A program made the position numbers and the translations under genes. DNA of 64,000 bases from Fusobacterium sp. JB019 (GTDB lineage: Bacteria; Fusobacteriota; Fusobacteriia; Fusobacteriales; Fusobacteriaceae): NCBI GenBank assembly GCA_030673965.1, contig JAUTCN010000005.1:117344-181343 (forward strand), in the 5' to 3' direction. The notes beneath the pieces are model-generated. The model saw nothing but the letters and a program-made list of their open reading frames with translations, made no database searches and was not told where the DNA came from. Below, in pieces: positions 45,952-55,380 of the stretch. The first letter of the stretch is position 1. Each line of letters starts with the position of its first letter.

Positions 45952-46656
45952 ATGAACGGATTAAATACTGCTGAAGAAATAATAGCATTTATAAAAAACT
46001 CAACAAAAAGTACACCTGTGAAGGCTTATATTAATGGTAATTTAGAAAATTTAAAAACAACTGCAAAAGTTTTTAAAGGAGAAGGTTCTTATATATTAAT
46101 AGGAGAATCTGATGAAATATCTAAAATATTAGAAAATTACAAAGAAACTATAACTGATTTTCATATTGAAAATGATAGAAGAAATTCTGGAGTTCCTACT
46201 CTTGACCTTAGAAATATAAATGCAAGAATAGAACCTGGAGCTGTTATTAGAGATAAAGTTACTATTGGAGATAATGCAGTTATAATGATGGGAGCTGTTA
46301 TAAATATTGGATCTATAATCGGAGAAAATACCATGATAGATATGGGAGCAATCCTTGGTGGAAGAGCTACAGTCGGTAAAAACTGTCACATTGGAGCTGG
46401 AACTGTTCTAGCCGGGGTTATCGAACCTTCTTCTGCAACTCCAGTAATAGTTGAAGATAATGTCTTAATTGGTGCTAATTCTGTAGTTATAGAAGGAATT
46501 AGAATTGGAAAAGGAGCTGTTGTTGGAGCTGGTTCTATAGTTTTACAAGATGTTCCTGCGGGAGCTGTTGTTGGAGGTAATCCAGCAAAAATTATAAAAA
46601 CAGTTGATGAAAAAACTTTAGGAAAAACTCAACTTGTTGATGACTTAAGAAAATAG
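45952..46656 (+). CDS. dapH: Tetrahydrodipicolinate N-acetyltransferase
   Basis: A 234-residue left-handed beta-helix acyltransferase. The hexapeptide repeats cover about 85-200 ([15 protein letters not shown]..., [15 protein letters not shown]), with an N-terminal domain of the DapH type. DapH adds acetyl rather than succinyl, so this organism uses the acetylase branch to meso-DAP. GGAGG lies just before the ATG. Its product is the substrate of the next gene. Confidence 0.92.
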   Translation: MNGLNTAEEIIAFIKNSTKSTPVKAYINGNLENLKTTAKVFKGEGSYILIGESDEISKILENYKETITDFHIENDRRNSGVPTLDLRNINARIEPGAVIRDKVTIGDNAVIMMGAVINIGSIIGENTMIDMGAILGGRATVGKNCHIGAGTVLAGVIEPSSATPVIVEDNVLIGANSVVIEGIRIGKGAVVGAGSIVLQDVPAGAVVGGNPAKIIKTVDEKTLGKTQLVDDLRK

Positions 46657-46678
46657 TCTTAAAGATAAGGAGGCATAA

Positions 46679-47815
46679 ATGGAAGTAAACAAAGTAGTTA
46701 GTAATTTACAATACTCTTTAATCAGAGCATTAAAAGAAGAAGCAACAAACTATTCAGATGTTATTGATTTAACTGTAGGGGAACCAGATTTAGAGACACC
46801 TAAGGAAATTGTATTAGAAGCATTTGAAAGAGCTAAGGATATAAAACTTAGTTATCCACCAACTGGAGGTGGAGAAAGAATTCGTTCTCTTATCGCTAAA
46901 CATTATAATAAAAAATATAATACAAATTATCAAACTGATAATATTATTGTAAATGTAGGAGCATCTGAGGCTATATCTTCTTGTTTTAGAACTATTCTTA
47001 ATCCAGAAGATGAAGTAATTGTTCTTTCTCCATTTTATGCAGGATATCCTCCTATGATAGAACTTTGTTATGCAAAACCTGTTTATATTGATATTTCTAA
47101 ATATGATTTTGTATTAACTCCTGAAATTTTAGAGAAATATATAACTGATAAAACAAAAGCTATCTTATTTTGTAACCCTTGTAATCCTACAGGAAATGTT
47201 ATGGGATATGAAGAAATGAAAAATCTTGCAAATTTTTTAGCAGGAAAAGATTTATTTATAATTTCAGATGAAATTTATAGTGAACTTGCTTTTGAAGAAT
47301 TTTATTCTTTCGGTTCTTTTGAAAATATAAAAGAACAGCTTATTATTATAAATGGATTTTCAAAATCTCATTCTATGACTGGATGGAGAATTGGTTATAC
47401 TATTTTCCCTGTTAAATATCGAAAAAACTTTTTAAACACAACACTTTATACATTAAGTTCACCTATGGCAGTTTCAATTCTTGCAGGAGAAGTTGCTCTA
47501 GAAAGATTTGATGATAGAAGTGAGTTTAAAGATATCTATAAAAAAAGAGCTCTTTATCTATATGACGAGCTAAAAAAATTGGGACTTGAACCAGTTAAAC
47601 CTAAAGGAGCTTTCTATATTTTTGTTAACTATTCTAATATTTCAAAGCTAAATTCTTATGATTTTGCTATTGATTTACTAAAAAAATCAAAGGTTGCCCT
47701 TGTGCCAGGGATTGCTTTTGGTGTAGAAAATTATTTTAGAATATCTTCTATCTACGATCTCCCTATCTTGGAAGAAGTTGTTAACAGATTAAAAATATAT
47801 ATAGAAGGGAATTAA
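46679..47815 (+). CDS. PLP aminotransferase, probable N-acetyl-LL-DAP aminotransferase
   Basis: A 378-residue class I/II aminotransferase of the PatA/aspartate type. It has TVGEPDLETP at residue 31, FCNPCNPTGN (170s), SDEIYSEL and the PLP lysine in NGFSKSHSMTGWRIGY (about 235). As the last gene of lysC-asd-dapA-dapB-dapH, it most likely transaminates N-acetyl-2-amino-6-oxopimelate, the step after DapH. A strong terminator follows. Specificity is inferred from the operon. Confidence 0.87.
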   Translation: MEVNKVVSNLQYSLIRALKEEATNYSDVIDLTVGEPDLETPKEIVLEAFERAKDIKLSYPPTGGGERIRSLIAKHYNKKYNTNYQTDNIIVNVGASEAISSCFRTILNPEDEVIVLSPFYAGYPPMIELCYAKPVYIDISKYDFVLTPEILEKYITDKTKAILFCNPCNPTGNVMGYEEMKNLANFLAGKDLFIISDEIYSELAFEEFYSFGSFENIKEQLIIINGFSKSHSMTGWRIGYTIFPVKYRKNFLNTTLYTLSSPMAVSILAGEVALERFDDRSEFKDIYKKRALYLYDELKKLGLEPVKPKGAFYIFVNYSNISKLNSYDFAIDLLKKSKVALVPGIAFGVENYFRISSIYDLPILEEVVNRLKIYIEGN

Positions 47816-47844
47816 AAAAAGCGGTGAAATTTCACCGCTTTTTT
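47814..47844. terminator. Bidirectional terminator
   Basis: Stem GCGGTGAA (47821-47828) with TTCACCGC (47831-47838), between an A-run and a T-run. It separates the DAP operon from the converging bioB. Confidence 0.85.
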
Positions 47845-47861
47845 CTATTATTTAATTATTT

Positions 47862-48827
47862 TTATTTAGCCCATAATTTTTTTAAATTTTCTATAAATTT
47901 AAAATCATCTTCAATACTTCTTCCATTTATTGTAAGATATCCACCAATCATCATTCCATTAGCTCCTGCTAAAAATGCATTTCCCATAAAATCTTTTAGA
48001 ATACTTTCTCTTCCTGCTATTACTTTTATTCCCTTATCTTTTAATATTAATCTATATATAGCTATTGTTTTTAATATTTCATCCACTGATAATATTTCTC
48101 TATTCCCATGAGGAGTTCCTGGAATTGGATTCAAAATATTCATTGGAACTGCATCTACATTTAATTCTTTAAAAGTAAAAGCCATATCCATTCTATCTTC
48201 CCATGTTTCACCCATTCCTAATATTCCGCCACAACAAATTTTCATTCCTGCTTTTTGAGCATTTTTTATAGTTTCAATTCTATCTTCCACATTATGAGTA
48301 GTTGCAACTATATCTTTATATGATTTTATAGATGTCTGTAAATTTGAATGAAATCTATTAATCCCTTTTCCTTTTAAATATCTAAGCTCTTCTTCTGATA
48401 AAAGACCTATTGAGCAACAAATTTCAATTTTACCATCCTTTGTCATATCTTCTGCAAATTTAGCTACTGTTTCATAGTCTTTTGTTCCTTGATTAATTCC
48501 TCTTCCACTTGTAACTATTGAGAATCTATCGCTATTATGTTCTATTGCAACTTTACATTCTTCTTCTAAAGTTGCAATATCCTTCATAGGATAAGTGGTT
48601 ATACAAGTATTATACTTCTCAGATTGAGCACAAAATTTACAATCTTCTGAACATTTTCCAGACTTTGCATTTGTTATTGTACAAGTTTCTATTTTATCAC
48701 CACAATATTTTTCTCTTGTCATATTAGCAACTTTAAATAATTCTAAAAGTTCACTTCCTTTTAAATTAACTAACTCCATTGCTATTTCTTTTGTTACTTC
48801 GCCATCAATATACTTTTCTAAATTCAT
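47862..48827 (-). CDS. bioB: Biotin synthase
   Basis: A 321-residue radical SAM enzyme that inserts sulphur into dethiobiotin. The radical SAM cysteines are in GKCSEDCKFCAQS (about residues 53-65), and NILNPIPGTP and the arginine in VIAGRES are BioB marks. It is monocistronic, with no other biotin gene in the window, so dethiobiotin must be made or taken up by genes elsewhere. A BirA-type operator overlaps its promoter. Confidence 0.95.
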   Translation of the reverse strand: MNLEKYIDGEVTKEIAMELVNLKGSELLELFKVANMTREKYCGDKIETCTITNAKSGKCSEDCKFCAQSEKYNTCITTYPMKDIATLEEECKVAIEHNSDRFSIVTSGRGINQGTKDYETVAKFAEDMTKDGKIEICCSIGLLSEEELRYLKGKGINRFHSNLQTSIKSYKDIVATTHNVEDRIETIKNAQKAGMKICCGGILGMGETWEDRMDMAFTFKELNVDAVPMNILNPIPGTPHGNREILSVDEILKTIAIYRLILKDKGIKVIAGRESILKDFMGNAFLAGANGMMIGGYLTINGRSIEDDFKFIENLKKLWAK

Positions 48828-48891
48828 TTTCCATTCTCCCTTTTAACTTTATAATTTTTGTAATATAATTCAAAGTTATGTTACAGAAGAA

Positions 48892-48944
48892 ATTATACAA
48901 TCTATTCAAAAAATTGTAAACATTTTTTATTCCGATGGTTAACA
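48892..48944 (-). promoter_or_regulatory. bioB promoter with BirA box
   Basis: On the minus strand TATAAT (48892-48897) lies 17 bp after TTTACA (48915-48920). TTGTAAAC (48914-48921), a 15-nt spacer and GGTTAACA (48937-48944) form the inverted pair typical of BirA sites and cover the -35 box. Biotin-loaded BirA would repress here. Confidence 0.75.
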
Positions 48945-48957
48945 TTTCATATTTTGC

Positions 48958-49290
48958 CTATTTTATCCATTCCTTCCATATTTCTGGCTTATACCCTATA
49001 GTCACTTTATTTTTTTCTCTTAAAATTGGAGTCTTAAAAAGAGTAGGTGAATCCATTAATAATTCCAAAGTATCAAAAACATAATATTCTAAATTACGTT
49101 TTTTAAATTCTTTTCCTTCTCTATCTAAGAGATCTCCAATATCAAAAATTCGTACTATGCTTTTCAACTCTCCTTTTGAAATTCCTTTTTCTTTGAGATT
49201 AATAAATTGAATATCAATTTTTCTATCCTTGAAAAATCTTATAGCTTTTTTTGTATCATTACAATTTTTAACTCCAAATATCTGTATCAT
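48958..49290 (-). CDS. ArsC/Spx-family protein
   Basis: A 110-residue thioredoxin-fold protein of the ArsC/YffB/Spx family. It has a single N-terminal cysteine in VKNCNDTKKAIRFFK (residue 10), DLLDREGKEFKKRNL and the late TPILREKNKVTIGYKPEIW. That is the arsenate-reductase-like pattern, but without ars genes nearby a redox or Spx-like role is equally possible. It ends just beside the BirA box of bioB. Confidence 0.85.
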   Translation of the reverse strand: MIQIFGVKNCNDTKKAIRFFKDRKIDIQFINLKEKGISKGELKSIVRIFDIGDLLDREGKEFKKRNLEYYVFDTLELLMDSPTLFKTPILREKNKVTIGYKPEIWKEWIK

Positions 49291-49414
49291 TAATAACTCC
49301 TCACATTTATATAGTCATCTTATTTTACTACATTAATTAAAAAATGTTAAACTATATCTTAAAAAAAATAATATTTTTTTAAAAAAACGTTCGAAAATAA
49401 AGCTTAAAAATCAT

Positions 49415-49459
49415 TTGACAAACAAAAGTTATAAATGTATAATGATGTAAGCGGTTACA
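49415..49459 (+). promoter_or_regulatory. rbs operon promoter with RbsR operator
   Basis: TTGACA (49415-49420), exactly 17 bp, TATAAT (49438-49443): a perfect consensus promoter. The LacI-family site TGTAAGCGGTTACA (49446-49459) sits over the start point. The same form recurs at 50464. Confidence 0.85.
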
Positions 49460-49475
49460 TGATAAGGAGAGTAAT

Positions 49476-50447
49476 ATGAAAATAAAAGATATCGCACGAC
49501 TAGCTGGTGTATCCACGGCTACTGTATCAAGAGTAATAAATAATTCTTCTTCAGTAAAAGAAGAAACAAGAAAAAACATTTTAGAAATTATTAAAGCTAA
49601 AAATTACAAGCCTAATATAACAGCCCAAAATTTAGCTAAAAAAGAAAACAACACTATCGGAGTAGTTATTCCTGATTTAGATAATCCCTTTTTTGGAAAA
49701 ATTATAAAAGGAATTTATGAAAAAATCGAAAAAGAAAATTTAAATATTATCCTTTTAAATAGCTATAGTAGTTTAAAAAAAGAAAAAAGAGTAATTGAAA
49801 CTTTAATAGAGCAAAGAGTTAAAGGAGTTATAATAGTTCCTATAGCAAAAGATAAATTTTCTAGTTATGAACATTTTAATAGATTAGATGAATTTAACAT
49901 TCCTTATGTTCTTATAGATAGAGAAGTTGAAGGAGATAATTTTTCTAAAGTTTATTTAGAAAATAGAAAAGGAGCCTACAATGCAACTAAATATTTAATG
50001 AATAAAACAAAAAATATTGCTATGATTTCAGGCCCTACTAGAACAACCACTGCAACTAAAAGATTAGAAGGTTATAATATGGCCATGGATGAAGAAAATT
50101 TAGAAAAAAAAGTTTATTATGGAGATTATAAAATAGATTCAGGTTATAAAATAATAACCGAAATTATAAAAAAAAATAATCTTCCAAAAGCTTTATTTAT
50201 AGCTAATAATATGATGACACTTGGAGTAATAAAAGGACTTATAGAAAATAACATAAAAATACCTGAACATATTTTAATATTTAGTTTTGATGAGGTAGAA
50301 ATGGCTGAAATTTTTGGTATTAAAATAGATTATCTTGAATTTAATGTAAAAGCTGTTGGAGAAAAAGCAGTAAATATATTAAAAGATAAATTAAATGGTG
50401 ATAATTCTAGAAAAATTATCAAAATACCTGGAAAAATAAAAAAATAA
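49476..50447 (+). CDS. rbsR: LacI-family ribose operon repressor
   Basis: A 323-residue LacI/GalR regulator. The helix-turn-helix is IKDIARLAGVSTATVSRVIN at residues 3-22, followed by a hinge with NITAQNLAKKENNTIGVVIPDL and a periplasmic-binding-like sensor to the end. As first gene of rbsRKDACB it should repress its own operon until ribose binds. Two TGTAANCGGTTACA sites, before this gene and before rbsK, fit such a protein. Confidence 0.9.
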   Translation: MKIKDIARLAGVSTATVSRVINNSSSVKEETRKNILEIIKAKNYKPNITAQNLAKKENNTIGVVIPDLDNPFFGKIIKGIYEKIEKENLNIILLNSYSSLKKEKRVIETLIEQRVKGVIIVPIAKDKFSSYEHFNRLDEFNIPYVLIDREVEGDNFSKVYLENRKGAYNATKYLMNKTKNIAMISGPTRTTTATKRLEGYNMAMDEENLEKKVYYGDYKIDSGYKIITEIIKKNNLPKALFIANNMMTLGVIKGLIENNIKIPEHILIFSFDEVEMAEIFGIKIDYLEFNVKAVGEKAVNILKDKLNGDNSRKIIKIPGKIKK

Positions 50448-50463
50448 TTTTTTTAATTTTAAA

Positions 50464-50477
50464 TGTAAACGGTTACA
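50464..50477 (+). promoter_or_regulatory. Second RbsR operator
   Basis: TGTAAACGGTTACA in the 50-nt gap between rbsR and rbsK, differing from the 49446 site at one base. It could form a loop with the first site or act as a roadblock. I see no clear promoter beside it. Confidence 0.65.
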
Positions 50478-50497
50478 AAATTAATGAAAAGGAGGAT

Positions 50498-51439
50498 ATG
50501 ACAAATTATTTGCCATATAAAATTATGAAAAAAATATTAGTAATTGGAAGTCTTAATATGGATTTAGTTACCATGGCTAAAAGACACCCTAAATTAGGAG
50601 AAACAATTATTGGAAAAAGTTTCTTTCAAATTCCAGGGGGAAAAGGAGGAAATCAAGCAGTTTCCATTGCAAAATTAGGTGGAAATGTAACTATGTTTGG
50701 TTGCGTAGGTAAGGATTCTCATGGACAAATATTAATAAATGAATTAGAAAAGAATAATATCCAAACTAAGCACATAAAAAAAGTTGAAACTAATACTGGT
50801 ATTGCTACAATAGTAGTAGATGAAAATGCTGATAATACTATAATTGTTGTTCCTGGAGCAAACTTTGAAATAAATAAAACAGATATTGATAATAATATAA
50901 ATTTAATAAAAGAAGCAGATATAATTCTTCTTCAATTGGAAATTCCTATAGAAATAGTTAAATATATCTTAAAAAAAGCAAAAGAAAATAATAAAATTAC
51001 TATTCTTAATCCTGCTCCAGCTAAAAAACTTTCTAAAGATATAATCAAAAATGTTGATTTTTTAATTCCTAATGAAACTGAATTAGAACTTTTAAGTGAA
51101 ATGCCTACTACTTCTAAAGAAGAAATTTTAATAGCTTGTAAAAAACTTCTAAACAAGGGTGTTAAAAATCTTATAGTTACATTAGGTAAAAAAGGATCAA
51201 TATTTGTAGGAACAGACAAAACTTTTAGTGTTGGGATTCACAAAGTAAATGCTATTGATCCAACTGCAGCTGGCGATTCCTTCATTGGAGGAGTTATAAG
51301 AATGTTATCAGAAGATAAAGAAATAAAAGAGGCCATGGAATTTGGAGCTCAAGTAGGAGCTATCACAGTAACTAAAAAAGGAGCTCAAAGTTCTCTTCCT
51401 ACATGGAATGAAGTTATTGATTATAAATTTAAAAAATAA
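50498..51439 (+). CDS. rbsK: Ribokinase
   Basis: A 313-residue PfkB-family sugar kinase making ribose-5-phosphate. It has GSLNMDLV near the start, GGKGGNQAVSIAKLGG, and the ATP/anion-hole motif AIDPTAAGDSFIGG with the catalytic aspartate. The start is uncertain. The ATG at 50498 lies only 2 nt after GGAGG and adds nine residues; the family-like start MKKILVIGSLNMD is the ATG at 50525, 29 nt after GGAGG. It is second in the rbs operon. Confidence 0.9.
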   Translation: MTNYLPYKIMKKILVIGSLNMDLVTMAKRHPKLGETIIGKSFFQIPGGKGGNQAVSIAKLGGNVTMFGCVGKDSHGQILINELEKNNIQTKHIKKVETNTGIATIVVDENADNTIIVVPGANFEINKTDIDNNINLIKEADIILLQLEIPIEIVKYILKKAKENNKITILNPAPAKKLSKDIIKNVDFLIPNETELELLSEMPTTSKEEILIACKKLLNKGVKNLIVTLGKKGSIFVGTDKTFSVGIHKVNAIDPTAAGDSFIGGVIRMLSEDKEIKEAMEFGAQVGAITVTKKGAQSSLPTWNEVIDYKFKK

Positions 51440-51464
51440 TATAAATATTTAAAGGAGATAAACT

Positions 51465-51872
51465 ATGAAAAAAGGCAGATTATTAAACAGTGAAATTAGT
51501 TCTGTAATCTCTAAAATGGGACATACAGATCACATAACAATAGGGGATGCTGGGCTACCTATTCCAGGTAAAGTAAATAGAATAGACTTAGCTTTAGAAA
51601 AAGGAATTCCTAGCTTTTTAGAAACCTTAGAAGTGATTTTAGAGGAATTACAAATAGAAGAAGTTATTATTGCTAAAGAAACAGAAGAAATAAGTATAGA
51701 TTTATACACTAAAATATTAAACTTATTAGAAAAAAAATGTGGAAAAATAACTATTTCAAAAGTGTCTCATGAAGAACTAAAAAAAATTACAAAAGAAAGT
51801 AAAGCTGTAATTAGAACAGGAGAATGCACACCTTATGCTAATATTATTTTAAAATCAGGGGTAACTTTCTAA
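51465..51872 (+). CDS. rbsD: D-ribose pyranase
   Basis: A 135-residue mutarotase converting the pyranose to the furanose form of ribose for the kinase. The catalytic H20 is in [19 protein letters not shown], and the C-terminus [17 protein letters not shown] is characteristic. AAAGGAG lies 7 nt before the ATG. It lies between rbsK and rbsA. Confidence 0.95.
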   Translation: MKKGRLLNSEISSVISKMGHTDHITIGDAGLPIPGKVNRIDLALEKGIPSFLETLEVILEELQIEEVIIAKETEEISIDLYTKILNLLEKKCGKITISKVSHEELKKITKESKAVIRTGECTPYANIILKSGVTF

Positions 51873-51884
51873 GGAGAAAACAAT

Positions 51885-53390
51885 ATGAAAAAAATATTAG
51901 AAATGTCTGGAATAATTAAAAATTTTCCAGGAGTAAGAGCATTAGATAATGCTAATTTAAGTATATATGAAGGAAAGGTAATGGCTCTACTTGGTGAAAA
52001 TGGAGCTGGAAAATCAACTATAATGAAAATAATGACTGGAATATATAAAAAAGATGCTGGAATAATTAAATATAACGGAAAAAAAGTTGAATTCAATGGA
52101 CCAAAAGAGTCTCAAAATGCTGGAATAGCTATAATTCATCAAGAATTAAATTTAATAGATAATCTGTCTATTGCTGAAAATATTTTTTTAGGAAGAGAGT
52201 TAACTAAAAATTTTAAAATAGATTGGAATATAATGTTCAATGAAGCAGATATAATCTTAAAAAAATTAAATTTAAAATATTCCTCTAAAGAATTAGTTGG
52301 AAATTTAAGTATCGGAGAAAAACAAATGGTAGAAATAGCAAAAGCTCTTTCTCAAAATGCTAAAATAATAGTTATGGATGAACCTACCGATGCTCTTACT
52401 GATACTGAAACAAAAAGTTTATTTAAAGTAATAAATGAATTGGTAGCTGAAAATAAAAGTATCGTCTACATTTCTCACAGGTTAAAAGAAATATTTGAAA
52501 TATGTGACTTTGCTACTATTATGAGAGATGGAAAATTTATAGATGAACTTATTGTAAAAAATACAACAGAAGATATTATTATCGAAAAAATGATAGGTCG
52601 AAAATTAGAAGATCAATTTCCTAGAATAGATACTAAGTTTGGTGATATTTCTTTAAAAGTAGAAAATCTTAATGGAGAAGTTACAAAAGATATTAATTTT
52701 TTTGTTAGAAAAGGTGAAATATTAGGAATAGCTGGACTTATGGGTGCTGGAAGAACTGAATTAGCAAAAACTATTTATGGATGTTTTAAAAAAACAAATG
52801 GACAAATTTATATTGAAGGAAATAAAGTAGAAATTAATTCTCCCCAACAAGCTTTAGAAAATAAAATTGCTTATGTTTCAGAAGATAGAAAGGGAGATGG
52901 ATTAATTGTCGGGCTTTCTGTGAAAAAAAATATGAGTTTATCTTCACTATCAAAATTTGAAAATTTTTATAAAAAAATTGAACCAAATAAAGAAAAAAAA
53001 TCAGTGAAAAATTTTATATCAAAATTTAATATAAAAACTCCTACAATGGACCAATTGATAAAAAATTTAAGTGGAGGAAATCAACAAAAAGTAGCTATAG
53101 GAAAAGCTCTTATGACCAATCCTAAAATATTAATTTTAGATGAACCTACAAGAGGAGTTGACGTAGGAGCTAAAAAAGAAATTTATAATCTTATAAATGA
53201 GTTTAAAAAACAAGGTATGAGTATTATTATAATTTCTTCCGAAATGCCAGAAATACTAGGGCTTAGTGATAGAATAATGGTTATGTATAATAAAACTATC
53301 ACAGGAATTTTTAATAAAAATGAAGCTACCCAAGAAAAAATAATGAAATGTGCTATAGGCTTTATAAAGGAGAAGAATAATGAAAACTAA
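51885..53390 (+). CDS. rbsA: Ribose ABC transporter ATP-binding protein
   Basis: A 501-residue protein with two fused ABC ATPase domains, as usual for sugar importers of the RbsA/MglA type. The first has GENGAGKST and [15 protein letters not shown]. The second has the altered Walker [11 protein letters not shown] and an intact [15 protein letters not shown]. It powers ribose import at the inner membrane with RbsC and RbsB. Its 3' end overlaps rbsC by 11 nt. Confidence 0.95.
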   Translation: MKKILEMSGIIKNFPGVRALDNANLSIYEGKVMALLGENGAGKSTIMKIMTGIYKKDAGIIKYNGKKVEFNGPKESQNAGIAIIHQELNLIDNLSIAENIFLGRELTKNFKIDWNIMFNEADIILKKLNLKYSSKELVGNLSIGEKQMVEIAKALSQNAKIIVMDEPTDALTDTETKSLFKVINELVAENKSIVYISHRLKEIFEICDFATIMRDGKFIDELIVKNTTEDIIIEKMIGRKLEDQFPRIDTKFGDISLKVENLNGEVTKDINFFVRKGEILGIAGLMGAGRTELAKTIYGCFKKTNGQIYIEGNKVEINSPQQALENKIAYVSEDRKGDGLIVGLSVKKNMSLSSLSKFENFYKKIEPNKEKKSVKNFISKFNIKTPTMDQLIKNLSGGNQQKVAIGKALMTNPKILILDEPTRGVDVGAKKEIYNLINEFKKQGMSIIIISSEMPEILGLSDRIMVMYNKTITGIFNKNEATQEKIMKCAIGFIKEKNNEN

Positions 53391-54351
53391 TACAATATCA
53401 AATGACTTATCAATAAAAAAAGAAAATAAATTTTTAGAAAATAAACCTTTAGTTGGTTTAGTTATATTTTCAATAATTGTCTCAATATTAAATCCAAGAT
53501 TTTTATCAATAGCTAACTTTTTAAATATATTAAGACAAACATCTATAAATGCAATAATAGCAACTGGAATGACTTTTGTTATATTAACTGGAGGAATAGA
53601 CCTTTCAGTTGGATCCATTTTAGCTCTTTGTGGTGCTGTATCTGCTAGTATGCTTACTAATGGAGTAAATGGTTATATTGTTTTGACAGTAACTCTTATT
53701 TTAGGAACCATTCTTGGAGCAATTAGTGGAAGTTTTATCAGTTATGGAAAACTTCAAGCCTTTATAACAACTTTAGTAGCTATGACTTTATTAAGAGGTG
53801 CTACTTTAGTTTTTACAGATGGAAAACCAATTTCTATGGGATTTAGAGATAATGCTCTTTTATTTGATACTATTGGTGGAGGATATATTTTAGGAATCCC
53901 TGTTCCTATATATATAATGATTTTTGTATTTGCTGTATGCCATTATATTTTAAAAAATACCAGATTTGGTAGATATGTTTTTGCAGTAGGTGGAAACGAA
54001 GAAGCTACTAAACTTTCTGGAATTAATGTTGATAGATTAAAAGTTAAAGTATATGCTATAAGTGGAGGTTTATCCGCCTTAGCTGGAATTATTATCACAT
54101 CTAGATTAGGATCTGCACAACCTACAGCAGGAACAGGATATGAATTAGATGCTATTGCTGCTGTAGTTTTAGGTGGAACTTCACTTTCTGGAGGAATTGG
54201 AAGCATCTCTGGAACTATAACTGGAGCTTTAATTATTGGGGTTCTTGGAAATGCTTTAAACCTTTTAGATGTATCATCATATTACCAAATGATGATAAAA
54301 GCAATTGTTATCTTAGCTGCAGTATTAATTGATAAAAAAACAAATAAATAA
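53380..54351 (+). CDS. rbsC: Ribose ABC transporter permease
   Basis: A 323-residue permease with about ten membrane segments and the family motif [15 protein letters not shown] (about 68-82). [31 protein letters not shown] is near the C-terminus. The start overlaps rbsA, with GGAGAAG just before the ATG. It forms the channel of RbsABC. Confidence 0.95.
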   Translation: MKTNTISNDLSIKKENKFLENKPLVGLVIFSIIVSILNPRFLSIANFLNILRQTSINAIIATGMTFVILTGGIDLSVGSILALCGAVSASMLTNGVNGYIVLTVTLILGTILGAISGSFISYGKLQAFITTLVAMTLLRGATLVFTDGKPISMGFRDNALLFDTIGGGYILGIPVPIYIMIFVFAVCHYILKNTRFGRYVFAVGGNEEATKLSGINVDRLKVKVYAISGGLSALAGIIITSRLGSAQPTAGTGYELDAIAAVVLGGTSLSGGIGSISGTITGALIIGVLGNALNLLDVSSYYQMMIKAIVILAAVLIDKKTNK

Positions 54352-54365
54352 AAAGGAGAAGAATA

Positions 54366-55235
54366 ATGAAAAAAGTATTAAAATTATTAATTGTAGGATT
54401 TTGTATTGGAATGATTTCAACAGTGGCTTTTGCTAAAGGAAAGGTAGGATTAGTAGTATCAACTTTAAATAATCCTTTCTTTGTAGATTTAAAAGAAGGT
54501 GCTCAAGATAAAGCAAAACAACTAGATATGGAACTTATAGTTTTAGATTCCCAAAATGATCCCGCTAAAGAATTATCAAATGTAGAAGATTTAATTGTAA
54601 GAGGAGTTGATGTAATATTAATTAATCCCACAGATTCAGATGCAGTATACAGAGCTGTAAAAAATGCTAACAGATCTAAAGTTCCTGTTATTACTTTAGA
54701 TAGAGGAGCAAATAGAGGCGAAGTAGTAACTCACATCGCATCTGATAATGTTGCTGGAGGAAAAATGGCTGGAGAATTTATTCTAAACAAATTAGGTAAA
54801 AATTCTAAAATTATTGAATTAGAAGGTATACCTGGAACAACTGCTGCAAGAGATAGAGGAAAAGGATTTAATGAAATCGCTAATGATAATTTAAATGTAG
54901 TTGCAAGACAAGCAGCTGATTTTGATAGAACAAAGGGGCTTAATGTAATGGAAAATATGATCCAAGCTCAACCTGAAATAGATGGTGTTTTTGCTCACAA
55001 CGATGAAATGGCTCTAGGAGCTTTAAAAGCTATTGGAAATAAAAATATATTAGTTGTAGGATTTGATGCAACTGCTGATGCTGTTAAATCAGTTGAAGAA
55101 GGAAAATTAGCTGCTACTATAGCTCAACAACCTAAATTAATTGGAGCAAAAGGAATAGAAACATCAAATAAAATAATAAAAGGAGAAACAACTCCTAAAT
55201 TTATTCCAGTGGATTTAAAATTAATTAAAAAATAA
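54366..55235 (+). CDS. rbsB: Ribose-binding periplasmic protein
   Basis: A 289-residue substrate-binding protein. The signal peptide [23 protein letters not shown] carries no lipobox, so the mature protein should be free in the periplasm, consistent with an outer membrane. The body shows [30 protein letters not shown] and [16 protein letters not shown], all typical of RbsB. It is the last gene of the operon. Confidence 0.95.
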   Translation: MKKVLKLLIVGFCIGMISTVAFAKGKVGLVVSTLNNPFFVDLKEGAQDKAKQLDMELIVLDSQNDPAKELSNVEDLIVRGVDVILINPTDSDAVYRAVKNANRSKVPVITLDRGANRGEVVTHIASDNVAGGKMAGEFILNKLGKNSKIIELEGIPGTTAARDRGKGFNEIANDNLNVVARQAADFDRTKGLNVMENMIQAQPEIDGVFAHNDEMALGALKAIGNKNILVVGFDATADAVKSVEEGKLAATIAQQPKLIGAKGIETSNKIIKGETTPKFIPVDLKLIKK

Positions 55236-55250
55236 TATAAGCATAAAAAG

Positions 55251-55281
55251 AACAGACTAGCATTTTTAATGTTAGTCTGTT
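55251..55281 (+). other. Hairpin after rbsB
   Basis: AACAGACTA (55251-55259) pairs with TAGTCTGTT (55273-55281), around a CAT-loop-ATG inner stem. It is followed by TAATTAATTAA rather than a clean T-run, so it is at best a weak terminator; mRNA 3'-end protection is possible. Confidence 0.5.
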
Positions 55282-55380
55282 AATTAATTAACGAATCAAT
55301 ATTTAAAAAAATATCTCTCCTTCATTTTCATTTACTTAGATAGAGAATACCACAATTAAACCTTTTCTGTCAATATTTTT

